This document shows positions 43,861-52,240 of a stretch of DNA of 64,000 nt, in pieces. Every line of letters starts with the position of its first letter. Within the stretch, counting starts at the first letter, position 1. A program made the translations under genes and the position numbers. Origin of the DNA: Halobacillus sp. A5 (GTDB lineage Bacteria > Bacillota > Bacilli > Bacillales > Halobacillaceae); contig NZ_JAIZEO010000004.1 in the NCBI RefSeq assembly GCF_024189315.1, forward strand, positions 496,001 to 560,000, read 5' to 3'. The notes beneath the pieces were generated by a model. It had not been told where the DNA came from. It worked only from the letters and a program-made list of their open reading frames with translations, and did not search any database.

Positions 43861-45155
43861 ATCACAACAGGTATAAGAACGAGTGATAAAAGTCCTCCTC
43901 CTATAGATAATGTCGTGAAACTTGTGTTCGCTAAGACCACCCCCGACAAAGCACCCCCAGAAGCACCGGCTAAAGCAATAAAAACATCAAGTGTCCCTTG
44001 AGTTTTCGCCCTTGTGGAAGGCATTGTCGAATCAACAATTTGAGCAGTGCCGCTGATCAATCCAAAGTTCCATCCTAATCCAAGTAAAGAAAGTGCGATG
44101 ATTAATAGAATAACAGAATTACTTGGTGCTAAAGCTGCTAATAAACCTGCCATTAATAAAGTGATACCAGAAGCTATACTCATAGCCGTCCGCCCTATTT
44201 TATCAACAAGAATACCTGTTACAAGGGATGGAAGGTACATGGCTCCAATATGAAAGCCTATAACAATTCCAACATCAGTTAAACCATGGCCATGACGCTC
44301 CATATGGACAGGTGTCATAGTCATGATTGCGACCATAACAAGTTGGGTTAGAACCATAACCGTAGCCCCGACAGTAAGCCCTCTTTTATTTAGATTATTG
44401 TCAATAAGATCATTATCAATGTGTTGAGCATTTTCCTGATTATAAGTTGATATCCTTTTTGCGATATCTAGCGGGTCCGGGCGTAACATGATAAAAAGTA
44501 CAAGACCAGCCAAGATATAAGCCGCAGCAGATAAAATAAATGGACCTGCAAGTGGTGGAATTCCAATAAAAAGGGCAACTTCCCCCATAATATCTACTAG
44601 ATTCGGACCCGCCACTGCACCAAATGTTGTCATAACCATTGTGATACTTATAGCAGTCGCTCGTTGTTGTTGATTAGCTAAATCTGTCCCTGCATAACGA
44701 GCTTGCAAATTGGTTGCTGTACCAGCACCGTAGACTAAAAGAGAAGCAAATAAGAGAATGACACTATTTAATACTGCTGCAAGAACCACTCCAACCGAAC
44801 CAACCCCTCCTACAATAAAACCGGTCGCTAGACCTGTGCGACGTCCATACCGTTGAGAGAGTCTTCCGACGATTAAAGCTGCTCCCGCCGATCCTAAAGT
44901 GAATAAGGCTGCTGGAACCCCCGCAAAAGCATCCGTACCGAGCATTTTTTGTGCTAAAAGTGCCCCTACTGTAATCCCCGCAGCAAGCCCTGCTCCTCCA
45001 AAAATTTGAGAGATACTTACTACTACTAATACTTTTCTATACATCTTTTTTACTTTATCTGGAGCAGTTATGTAATCGTGAACTGTATCTTGTAAGTTAT
45101 CAGACAAAAAACCTCTCCTCTCTTTTTTACATTTTCTAAAAAACCCAAACCGCAT
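43842..45155 (-). CDS. Major facilitator superfamily transporter
   Basis: This 437-aa protein has about twelve helices and MFS marks: RLSQRYGRRTGLATG after helix 2 and VDKIGRTAMSIASG after helix 8. The substrate is unknown. An ATG at 45155 has GGAGG eleven bases upstream; a TTG further in (LSDNLQD...) with GGAGAGG is also possible. The stop lies inside the amine oxidase remnant, so the 3' end may have been formed by a deletion, yet length is normal. It diverges from the ArsR-rhodanese gene. Confidence 0.82.
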   Translation of the reverse strand: MRFGFFRKCKKERRGFLSDNLQDTVHDYITAPDKVKKMYRKVLVVVSISQIFGGAGLAAGITVGALLAQKMLGTDAFAGVPAALFTLGSAGAALIVGRLSQRYGRRTGLATGFIVGGVGSVGVVLAAVLNSVILLFASLLVYGAGTATNLQARYAGTDLANQQQRATAISITMVMTTFGAVAGPNLVDIMGEVALFIGIPPLAGPFILSAAAYILAGLVLFIMLRPDPLDIAKRISTYNQENAQHIDNDLIDNNLNKRGLTVGATVMVLTQLVMVAIMTMTPVHMERHGHGLTDVGIVIGFHIGAMYLPSLVTGILVDKIGRTAMSIASGITLLMAGLLAALAPSNSVILLIIALSLLGLGWNFGLISGTAQIVDSTMPSTRAKTQGTLDVFIALAGASGGALSGVVLANTSFTTLSIGGGLLSLVLIPVVIWSRRS

Positions 45156-45175
45156 CTATTCACATTCCTCCACGT

Positions 45176-45322
45176 ATTCAACTGAACAATTGAATAGTTG
45201 TATATTAGAGTGAAATGAAACAATTGTCAAACTCAACAACTAACCTCAGCCTCAATTCTCCTCATCCATTATTCTTTACAACACCTATTCCCTAATGATA
45301 CTATTCAACTATTAAGTTAAAT
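45176..45322. promoter_or_regulatory. Operator-like palindromes between the MFS and ArsR-rhodanese genes
   Basis: Two similar imperfect palindromes, ATTCAACTGAACAATTGAAT (45176-45195) and ATTCAACTATTAAGTTAAAT (45303-45322), lie just before the two divergent genes. Such AT-rich dyads are the usual sites of ArsR-family repressors, so the ArsR-rhodanese protein likely controls both. Confidence 0.6.
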
Positions 45323-45346
45323 AGTATTAAAGGAGTCTAATTAATC

Positions 45347-46006
45347 ATGGATGCCAGATCATTTAAAGATACGATCTATAAAGAATTTGCCCGGATTGGC
45401 AAGGTGTTGTCCAGCCCTAAGCGATTAGAATTGCTCGATTTACTTTCTCAATCACCCAAATCCGTCGAAGTTTTATCTAAGGAAACAAAAATGTCTATGG
45501 CTAATACGTCTAAACACTTACAGGCATTACTGGAAGCTCGTTTAGTAATTTATAAAAAGGAAAAGAACTATGTCATTTATTACCTCGCTAACCCTAAGGT
45601 AGTGGACCTTCTATTCTCCATGAAATCCATTGCTGAAGAACAAATTGCTGAGGTCAACCTCTTGCGTAAAGACTTCATTATGAGAGGCGATGAGTTAGAA
45701 ACGCTGGAGCTGGAGGACTGGGTCGAACGAAAGGAAGAGGATAGCCACGTTTTGATTGATGTCCGACCGAAAGCAGAATATTTAAACGGACATCTTGATG
45801 GTGCGATTTCCCTCCCTATGGAAGAATTGAATGATTATATACGTGACCTTCCAAAGGATAAGAAAGTAATTGCTTACTGCCGCGGTCCGTACTGTGTCTA
45901 TGCAACAGAAGCTGTCGAGTATTTGAAGGCAGAAGGCTTTGAAGCCGCACGTTTAGAAGCAGGGATTCATGAATGGAACCTGTACAAAGAAAATTCAACC
46001 CAGTAA
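45347..46006 (+). CDS. ArsR-family regulator fused to a rhodanese domain
   Basis: At 219 aa: residues ~10-90 form an ArsR winged helix (IGKVLSSPKRLELLDLLSQSPKSVEVLSKETKMSMANTSKHLQALLEARLV). Residues ~120-213 are a rhodanese domain (HVLIDVRPKAEYLNGHLDGAISLP) with active-site loop CRGPYC. The cysteine loop may sense or carry persulfide. A persulfide dioxygenase-like hydrolase and a transporter follow on the same strand, so it probably controls a reactive-sulfur operon. Confidence 0.9.
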   Translation: MDARSFKDTIYKEFARIGKVLSSPKRLELLDLLSQSPKSVEVLSKETKMSMANTSKHLQALLEARLVIYKKEKNYVIYYLANPKVVDLLFSMKSIAEEQIAEVNLLRKDFIMRGDELETLELEDWVERKEEDSHVLIDVRPKAEYLNGHLDGAISLPMEELNDYIRDLPKDKKVIAYCRGPYCVYATEAVEYLKAEGFEAARLEAGIHEWNLYKENSTQ

Positions 46007-46023
46007 CTCAAGGAGGAATTTAA

Positions 46024-46758
46024 ATGCTATTTCGTCAATATATGCACACAAATCCTATCCCTATCGCAGCTTCCTATTTGTTTGGCTGCGGTAGTAAAGC
46101 TTCAGGAGTTGTAGTAGACCCGTTGCAAGAAGAAATTGATTTCTATATGGAAGAAGCCAAACGTTTAGGAATGAATATTGAGTATGTCATTGATACTCAT
46201 CTTCATGCCGATCACATCTCAGGAGGACTTTCTTTAGCAGAAAAAAGTGAAGCAAAGTATGTTCTCCATGGTTCTGCGGACACAGATTATGACTTTACTG
46301 CCGTAGAAGATGGTGAAGAACTTATGGCAGGGAACACGAAATTAACTTTCTTACACACACCCGGTCACACACCTGAACATCTATCCATTCTCGTTACAGA
46401 TACGACAAGAGGCGATGATCCGTGGTTCGTATTAACAGGGCACACGTTAATGGTCGGAGATGCAGGCCGTACAGAACTGGCCACTTCTCTTGAAGAAGGA
46501 GCAGGGAACCTTTATGAAAGCCTTCAAAAGATTACGAGTCTGGATGATCATATCGAACTTTATCCAGGCGCTTTTTCCGGTTCCGTATGCGGACGAAAGT
46601 TAAGCGGAAAACCCGCCTCAACCGTGGGGTTTGAGAAGCGTTTTAACCACGCTTTACAAATGAAAAACAAAGATGAATTTATCAAATATATGACCGAAGA
46701 TGTACCTCCTCAGCCAGAAAACTTCAAAGAGACACGTAAAACGAATCAAGGAAAATAA
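46024..46758 (+). CDS. Metallo-beta-lactamase-fold hydrolase, persulfide dioxygenase-like
   Basis: The 244-aa protein has THLHADHISGG (the HxHxDH motif, residues ~59-69), HTPGHTPEH and GDAGRTEL, the metal ligands and substrate loop of ETHE1-type persulfide dioxygenases. It lacks a fused rhodanese; the upstream gene supplies one. It likely oxidises glutathione- or bacillithiol-persulfide to sulfite. The ATG is preceded by AAGGAGG. Confidence 0.87.
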   Translation: MLFRQYMHTNPIPIAASYLFGCGSKASGVVVDPLQEEIDFYMEEAKRLGMNIEYVIDTHLHADHISGGLSLAEKSEAKYVLHGSADTDYDFTAVEDGEELMAGNTKLTFLHTPGHTPEHLSILVTDTTRGDDPWFVLTGHTLMVGDAGRTELATSLEEGAGNLYESLQKITSLDDHIELYPGAFSGSVCGRKLSGKPASTVGFEKRFNHALQMKNKDEFIKYMTEDVPPQPENFKETRKTNQGK

Positions 46759-46761
46759 CAG

Positions 46762-46800
46762 ACTAAAGAACCTGATGATTCAAAATCAGGTTCTTTTAAG
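46762..46800 (+). terminator. Intercistronic hairpin before the MFS gene
   Basis: AAGAACCTGAT, an 8-base loop and ATCAGGTTCTTTT form a strong terminator-like hairpin; its tail runs into the ribosome binding site AAGGAGGG of the next gene. It may attenuate the transporter gene. Confidence 0.75.
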
Positions 46801-46812
46801 GAGGGAGATCAT

Positions 46813-48039
46813 TTGGGAAATGTTCAAGTAGGTGTAAGAGAAAATATTGTTCAATTTGTGTTATTAGTGGTCATTAACCTATTTGTCGGGTCAATGGTTG
46901 GTTTGGAGAGAACCATTTTACCGATTATAGGAGAAGAACGGTTCGGATTAGCTTCCATGAGTGCAGCCCTGTCCTTTATTATCAGCTTTGGTTTTTCAAA
47001 AGCGATTGTCAATTTCTTCGCAGGTGATCTAGCCGATCGGATGGGAAGAAAACAAGTACTTCTCTTGGGTTGGGGAATCGGATTATTCGTTCCGATTCTG
47101 GTTATTTTCGCTCATGCCTGGTGGGTCGTGATCGTCGCAAATGTCTTTCTAGGAATTAACCAGGCGCTCACCTGGTCGATGACAGTTAACATGAAAGTCG
47201 ATCTTGCTAAATCAAACCAGAGAGGTTTAGCCGTCGGTTTTAACGAATTCGCCGGCTATATTGGTGTTGCGATCATGGCAGCTGTATCCGGTTATGTTGC
47301 TTCTACTTATTCTCTAAGTCCGGAACCTTTTTATATTGGAATCGCATTCGTAGTTGTTGGATTTATTTTATCTCTTATCGTCCAAAATACGGACCAACAT
47401 GTGAAAACCCAGGCGAAACAACACAAGGCCGAGTCAGATCCTGTTTCCACATGGGAAGTATTCAAGCGAACGTCGTGGAAAAACCCTGATTTAGCAAGCA
47501 ACAGCTTTGCTGGACTGACAACGAACTTAAAAGACGGAATGGCCTGGGGGCTTTTTCCGATTTTTCTTACGGCCGGCGGGTTAAGTGTCGCACAGATTGG
47601 AACAGTGGTCGCGGTTTATCCAGCAGCCTGGGGATTGTTTCAATTATTTACCGGTGTGTGGAGCGATAAAATAGGGCGGAAAAAACTGATCGTACCTGGA
47701 ATGTTTGGTCAGGCATTATCGTTGTGGTTTATCTTAATCGTAAATACCTATTCTTTATGGGTCATTGGTGCGGCACTACTAGGAATAGGAACGGCCATGG
47801 TTTATCCTACGATTCTTGCTTCCATAAGCGATGTGGCTCATCCAGAATGGCGCGCCACATCCATGGGCGTTTATCGGTTCTGGAGAGACAGTGGCTACGC
47901 CTTTGGTGCATTATTTGCAGGAATCATTACAGACATCATTAATGTTAATTGGGCCATTGGCCTTGTCGCCGTCCTGCCGTTTATTTCTGGAATCATAGCT
48001 TGGTCAAAGATGAAAGAAACGCTCCAAGCAAAAATTTAA
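46813..48039 (+). CDS. MFS transporter of the sulfur cluster
   Basis: This 408-aa twelve-helix MFS protein has ADRMGRKQVLLLGW and SDKIGRKKLIVPG in the loops after helices 2 and 8. The start is a TTG with AAGGAGGGAGAT upstream. Together with the ArsR-rhodanese and persulfide dioxygenase genes it forms a set seen in several Firmicutes; export of a sulfur anion or a toxic thiol compound is possible but unproven. Confidence 0.85.
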   Translation: MGNVQVGVRENIVQFVLLVVINLFVGSMVGLERTILPIIGEERFGLASMSAALSFIISFGFSKAIVNFFAGDLADRMGRKQVLLLGWGIGLFVPILVIFAHAWWVVIVANVFLGINQALTWSMTVNMKVDLAKSNQRGLAVGFNEFAGYIGVAIMAAVSGYVASTYSLSPEPFYIGIAFVVVGFILSLIVQNTDQHVKTQAKQHKAESDPVSTWEVFKRTSWKNPDLASNSFAGLTTNLKDGMAWGLFPIFLTAGGLSVAQIGTVVAVYPAAWGLFQLFTGVWSDKIGRKKLIVPGMFGQALSLWFILIVNTYSLWVIGAALLGIGTAMVYPTILASISDVAHPEWRATSMGVYRFWRDSGYAFGALFAGIITDIINVNWAIGLVAVLPFISGIIAWSKMKETLQAKI

Positions 48040-48059
48040 GGTATAGTTAAAAGATATAA

Positions 48060-48103
48060 AAGCACACTCTCCCAGAAAAATGGATAGAGCGTGCTTCTTT
48101 AAT
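48060..48103 (+). terminator. Terminator after the MFS gene
   Basis: AAGCACaCTCT and AGAGcGTGCTT pair (one mismatch each side) around a 14-base loop, followed by CTTT. Confidence 0.65.
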
Positions 48104-48120
48104 TTCTCTATTAAATGATA

Positions 48121-48182
48121 ATTATCTCAAAATTGAGTCTTCAATAAACCTGCCATTCTCGAAGACTCAGTTTCGAGATAAT
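48121..48182. repeat. Large imperfect palindrome, right member of the pair
   Basis: ATTATCTCAAAATTGAGTCTTC and GAAGACTCAGTTTCGAGATAAT pair over 22 bases with two mismatches around an 18-base loop. The arm core TATCTCGAAAnT-AGTCTTC is shared with the palindrome at 36971-37073. It lies 100 bases beyond the 3' end of a tyrosine recombinase gene. Confidence 0.75.
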
Positions 48183-48249
48183 CGCCCTAATTCTTAATAA
48201 CAATTATTTCAAATTAACCTCTTTACAACAAGCATTTCTTACAAATAAA

Positions 48250-48285
48250 ATAGGAGCCATGTCTTTTAACAGGCACGGCTCCTAA
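48250..48285 (-). terminator. Terminator of the tyrosine recombinase gene
   Basis: AGGAGCCgTG and CAtGGCTCCT pair around an 11-base loop at the end of the recombinase gene (stop at 48282), followed on the minus strand by ATTTTATTTG. Confidence 0.7.
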
Positions 48286-49124
48286 AAATATTTACTATAG
48301 AAATCCTGTCTTAACTTACCACTTAGTTGAGCATAAATTTTCGTTGTTTCACTTTTTTCATGCCCTAACAAGCTTTGGATAACTTCGATTGGTGCTCCAT
48401 TATTAAGCATATGGGTAGCATAACTGTGCCTTAATTGATGAGGATGTATTTCTTTATTAATAGCTGCGCGTAAGGATATCTGTTTAATAATATATCGGAT
48501 AATCTCAATACTCATTCTCTTTTTAGGTCTTCTATTTGTAATAAATAAACATTCATCATGATCTATGCGCTCCTCTATATATTTCTGTAGCCACAGTGAA
48601 CAACGAATACTGAAGTAGACTTCTCTTTCTTTATCTCCTTTTCCTTTTACAATAACCGATCTTTCTGAGAAATTGATATCCTCTCTATTCAGATTTACTA
48701 ACTCTCCGATACGGCACCCAGTTGAATAAAAAAATTCGAAAAGTGCCCTTTCCAAGGAAGTTAAGCACGATTCTCTAAGTTGTTCAATTTCCATCTCCGT
48801 AAGAAACTTAGGGATTCTCTTGCCAACTTTAGGTTCTTTTAATTTTATTGCTGGATTTTCGTTGATAACACCCTCTTCATGTAGCCATTTGAAAAAAGAT
48901 CTAAGGAAACGAACCTTGTTTCCAAGACTAGAAGGCTTCAAATGTCCGCCCACCTCAACCAAATACCTCTTTAACTGATCGATAGCCACCTCTTCTGTAT
49001 CAATATCTCCAAAGTATTTCACCAGCATATTAAATTGTAGGCTGTATGTTTTCAGTGTTAGTTGTGAGTAACCTTCAATCTTTTTATCGACATAATACTT
49101 CTCCCAAGCTTCTGTTAGGAACAT
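48282..49124 (-). CDS. XerC/XerD-like tyrosine recombinase at the edge of the cargo
   Basis: The 280-aa recombinase has a core-binding N-terminal domain (residues 1-85) and a catalytic domain with YSTGCRIGELVNL (Arg I), the histidine/arginine box HPHQLRHSYATHML and LGHEKSETTKIYAQL (nucleophile Tyr near residue 266). It lacks the AP2-like arm-binding domain of ICE integrases and so resembles Xer and integron-like enzymes. Two similar palindromes lie at 36971-37073 and 48121-48182; whether it acts on them is unknown. It is oriented opposite to immA. Confidence 0.9.
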   Translation of the reverse strand: MFLTEAWEKYYVDKKIEGYSQLTLKTYSLQFNMLVKYFGDIDTEEVAIDQLKRYLVEVGGHLKPSSLGNKVRFLRSFFKWLHEEGVINENPAIKLKEPKVGKRIPKFLTEMEIEQLRESCLTSLERALFEFFYSTGCRIGELVNLNREDINFSERSVIVKGKGDKEREVYFSIRCSLWLQKYIEERIDHDECLFITNRRPKKRMSIEIIRYIIKQISLRAAINKEIHPHQLRHSYATHMLNNGAPIEVIQSLLGHEKSETTKIYAQLSGKLRQDFYSKYF

Positions 49125-49255
49125 TTTCTATCACTCTCCCAAACTATGAATTTTATTTTCATTATGGTTCTGGAGATGAACTCCTATACTTTAGGTTTTT
49201 TGTTAATTAAGCATCCAAATCTACCTTTTCCAAATCCATTTTTTGTGATTATATA

Positions 49256-49284
49256 TTGAATAATAGAACACTTGTTCGTATAAT
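49256..49284 (+). promoter_or_regulatory. Sigma-A promoter with LexA (SOS) box for immA-int
   Basis: TTGAAT (49256-49261), a 17-base spacer and TATAAT (49279-49284) form a strong promoter just upstream of the ImmA-like gene. The spacer contains GAACACTTGTTC at 49266-49277, followed by G. The Bacillus LexA consensus is CGAAC-N4-GTTCG; only the first base differs. LexA binding here would block the promoter until DNA damage. Confidence 0.8.
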
Positions 49285-49307
49285 GCTTGTAAGGATGGTG
49301 ATTAAGA

Positions 49308-49799
49308 TTGAAATTCCCTTGTTACACAACCACAATTCTAGAAGACCTTATAACTCAGTGGTATAAAAATCACAATTTTAAAGAACCGACTGATTTAAGT
49401 GTTCATAACATTGGATTTGAGAACAAAATCTTTGTCAACTTTAGACCCACTCAAGCTAGTTATATGAAATTAGGGAAGTTTCAAGAAATTGTTTTAGATA
49501 GCCGCCTTCCCCAGATAAACCAACGAGAGCAATTCTTCCATGAGCTTTGCCACGCATTGAGACATGCTGGACGGCAGTTAATAATGCCTGAAGATTTTTA
49601 TGAGCTTCAAGAAAGAGATGCAAGGCACTTCACTCTTTACGCCTCGCTACCCTATCACATGATCAAAGAGTATACGTTGAGTGATCCTGAAATCATTGAT
49701 GTATGGTCTCGAGACTTTAATATTCCTTTAGATGTATGCCAGGAACGACTGGAAAGAATAAAGCGACGTCCTATTGTACCAGTAAAAACCATTTTATAA
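49308..49799 (+). CDS. ImmA/IrrE-family metallopeptidase
   Basis: The 163-aa protein carries the zinc motif HELCH (residues ~83-87, in QFFHELCHALRHAGRQ) and a later YELQERDARHFTLYASLP, where the third ligand of the COG2856/M78 family lies. It likely cleaves the ImmR repressor after DNA damage and so frees the element. The start is a TTG preceded by AAGGATGGTGA. The integrase gene follows 27 bases later on the same strand. In ICEBs1 immA follows immR directly; here they are far apart. Confidence 0.9.
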   Translation: MKFPCYTTTILEDLITQWYKNHNFKEPTDLSVHNIGFENKIFVNFRPTQASYMKLGKFQEIVLDSRLPQINQREQFFHELCHALRHAGRQLIMPEDFYELQERDARHFTLYASLPYHMIKEYTLSDPEIIDVWSRDFNIPLDVCQERLERIKRRPIVPVKTIL

Positions 49800-49826
49800 C
49801 TTACAGTTTAGATAGGAGGTAATACT

Positions 49827-50999
49827 ATGGCATATCTAAGAAAAAGAGGTAACAAGTGGTCCTATCAAATAGAATGGTTAGATCCAGTCACCGGAACCAG
49901 AAGAACAAAGTCTAAGGGGGGTTTCACAAGAAAAACAGATGCAAGAGTTGAAGCAGAGGAATTAGAAAGGGAGTTAAGAGAAGGATCCTTTGTTGAAGAA
50001 AATAATATTACTCTTACCGAGTTTGCCGATGAATGGCTTAATTTCTATGCGAAAAATTCTAAGGTTAGCTCGCATCGTGGGCGTACTAAAGAGTTGAAGC
50101 ACTTCAGAAGATATTTTTCGAAAATGAAGTTATCTGATATTACAAGAAAACACTATCAAGCAGTTCTTGATGACCTACACGAAAAAGGATATGCCCATAA
50201 TACTTTGGATGGAATCCATACTACTGGCCGAATGTTATTTAAGAAGGCGTTAGAATATAACCTTATTAAAACAAATCCAAGTGAGTTCGCAAAAATCCCA
50301 AAGAAAATAGAAACAGTCGAGGAAATTGAGCAGAATGATGAGGTAATAAAATTTTTAGAGAAGAATGAACTGATAATTTTTTTAAAAACAGCTAAGGAAA
50401 AGGGACTAGATAGAGATTTTATTATGTTTCTCACCCTTGCCTATAGTGGCTTGCGTGTAGGAGAAATGCTGGCACTCAAGTGGAGTGATGTAAACTTTAA
50501 TAATGAATCCATTCGTATTACAAAGACCTATTATAACCCTAATAATAATACAAAGGATTATCAGCTGCTCACTCCCAAAACAAAAGGGTCTATACGGACG
50601 TTAAAAATGGACAAGCAAGTGATCAATGAGTTTAAGAAGCATTTAACTTACCAAAAAGAAATAAAATTGGCTCTTGGAGATCAGTATAATGATTTTGGAT
50701 TCGTCTTTGCGAAAGAGATTAACAACCCAGGGTACCCAGACTTTATAAAAACAGTCGAAAACCGTATGAGGCGTTTACTGAAGCTTAGTGAAATAGAAAA
50801 AAGTGTTACCCCCCATTCATTCAGACACACGCACACTTCTCTTTTAATTGAAGCTGGAGTCGGTGCAAAAGAAATTCAGCAGAGGCTAGGGCACGGGGAT
50901 ATAAATACGACTATGAATATCTACGCCCACATTACTAAAAATATGGAACAAAAAGCATCTGAAAAATTTAGTGAACTTATGAAAGGGGCATTAGATTGA
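49827..50999 (+). CDS. int: Tyrosine integrase of the groEL-specific element
   Basis: The 390-aa enzyme has a Tn916/ICEBs1-type AP2-like arm-binding domain (YLRKRGNKWSYQIEWLDPVTGTRRTKSKGGFTRKTDA) and a SAM-like core domain (about residues 65-165). The catalytic domain has YSGLRVGEMLALKW (Arg I), HSFRHTHTSLLIEAG and LGHGDINTTMNIYAHIT (Tyr near residue 371). The start has AGGAGGTAATACT upstream. It is the best candidate for integration at the groEL 3' end; it ends about 2.2 kb from the right att site, with two genes between. Confidence 0.95.
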   Translation: MAYLRKRGNKWSYQIEWLDPVTGTRRTKSKGGFTRKTDARVEAEELERELREGSFVEENNITLTEFADEWLNFYAKNSKVSSHRGRTKELKHFRRYFSKMKLSDITRKHYQAVLDDLHEKGYAHNTLDGIHTTGRMLFKKALEYNLIKTNPSEFAKIPKKIETVEEIEQNDEVIKFLEKNELIIFLKTAKEKGLDRDFIMFLTLAYSGLRVGEMLALKWSDVNFNNESIRITKTYYNPNNNTKDYQLLTPKTKGSIRTLKMDKQVINEFKKHLTYQKEIKLALGDQYNDFGFVFAKEINNPGYPDFIKTVENRMRRLLKLSEIEKSVTPHSFRHTHTSLLIEAGVGAKEIQQRLGHGDINTTMNIYAHITKNMEQKASEKFSELMKGALD

Positions 51000-51046
51000 A
51001 CCAGGAATTCTATTTAGTTAATTAAAGTTAAACTGAATACGCATTA

Positions 51047-51081
51047 TTTAGTCACCTTACCAAATAAAAAGGTGACTTTTT
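51047..51081 (+). terminator. Terminator after the integrase gene
   Basis: AGTCACCTT and AAGGTGACT pair around a ten-base loop, followed by TTTTTC. It isolates the integrase transcript from the following two-gene pair. Confidence 0.85.
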
Positions 51082-51172
51082 CTTTACAAACATAAAAATA
51101 TTGGTATATAAACAGGAAAATTGTCTCTTCTAACGAAGTAAGAAGTAATAGGTATGAAAGGGGAAAATTTCT

Positions 51173-52240
51173 ATGTCAAGAACAGTCAAATTTTTTAGTG
51201 TTGCAATATACGAAGGAAATAGTAAAACTAATATTTCAGTTGGAGATTTTTTAGATAAAGTTGGAGTGGTTAATTGGAGTGAGCGCCTCAGAAAAATAGA
51301 TGGATACCCTACTGCCATTCGAAAATTAGAATTTAATGAAAAACAGCCAAACTATAGAATATTACCATTTGTAAAATATCGACAAGATTATAAGCCTTAC
51401 ATTGGTGATATCCTTTCACCACAAGATTTAGGTGAAGTTAAGAAAGATGTAATTGAGATGGTAACAATTGTGTATGATGATAATACCTCCACGTTCGCTA
51501 TAGAAGGAAGTATGCACGGTATAAAAGAAACTGGGATTGAAAAATATTTAAACACATTCCTACCAAAAGATCAGAGCGGAAATGAAAAATACGAAATTGT
51601 TATGAGCCCGATTATGTCATACAAAGGGTTAGAAGATATTAAAAGATCTTCACAAATAAGGTCAATTGAAATTTCCATGGCTCTTAGTGAATACCAAATG
51701 GGTGTTTTTGAATCTTCCATAGTTGAGGAAAAAGAGCGTAACAGTGTATTACAATCTCTTAGGGGTATTGGTAAAGCAAAGGACGATTTAGATGCAAACA
51801 AAGTTCGTTTAGTGTTCGGTGTGGGAAATGGAAAAGATAAGACTATGGAATTTGAGACTGCCTTAACTATGCTCGAAATGCTTCAACTAAACAGTGAGCA
51901 TGTTGATATGCTAAGAGTGAGATATAGAGATCCAGAGACAGGAGAATTAGATAATGTAGACCTAAAGAATAATGGGGGGCCTTTAAAAGATATTATTTTC
52001 GATAACAACCCAGCCTCTTATCCAGGTTGGGAATTGGTCGCTGCAGAAATTATAAATACAATAATACATAACTATGGAGCTATTAATGAAGCTTATAACC
52101 GGTTTAAAAGAGACTTAATAAGAATAAGTTTTAAAGATGCACGAAGTTTTTTAGACAATCGACTGATACTAGTAGTTGAAGATCATTATCGAGTCATAAG
52201 TGACAATAAAGGAAAGAAAGGGAGCTATAGAAGTGGCTAA
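51173..52240 (+). CDS. Unrecognised cytosolic protein, first gene of a two-gene pair
   Basis: The 355-aa soluble protein (MSRTVKFFSVAIYEGNSKTN...) has alternating strands and helices and no catalytic motif that I can name. The opening ('X-V-K-F-F-S-V' strand) reminds me of DUF6731-like accessory proteins, a weak impression. AGGGGAAAATTT precedes the ATG. Its gene overlaps the next, coding for a membrane protein, by 8 bases. A cytosolic sensor coupled to a polytopic membrane effector beside an integrase is the layout of many two-gene phage-defence systems (Kiwa-like in general form). Very AT-rich, unlike the transfer genes. Confidence 0.6.
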   Translation: MSRTVKFFSVAIYEGNSKTNISVGDFLDKVGVVNWSERLRKIDGYPTAIRKLEFNEKQPNYRILPFVKYRQDYKPYIGDILSPQDLGEVKKDVIEMVTIVYDDNTSTFAIEGSMHGIKETGIEKYLNTFLPKDQSGNEKYEIVMSPIMSYKGLEDIKRSSQIRSIEISMALSEYQMGVFESSIVEEKERNSVLQSLRGIGKAKDDLDANKVRLVFGVGNGKDKTMEFETALTMLEMLQLNSEHVDMLRVRYRDPETGELDNVDLKNNGGPLKDIIFDNNPASYPGWELVAAEIINTIIHNYGAINEAYNRFKRDLIRISFKDARSFLDNRLILVVEDHYRVISDNKGKKGSYRSG

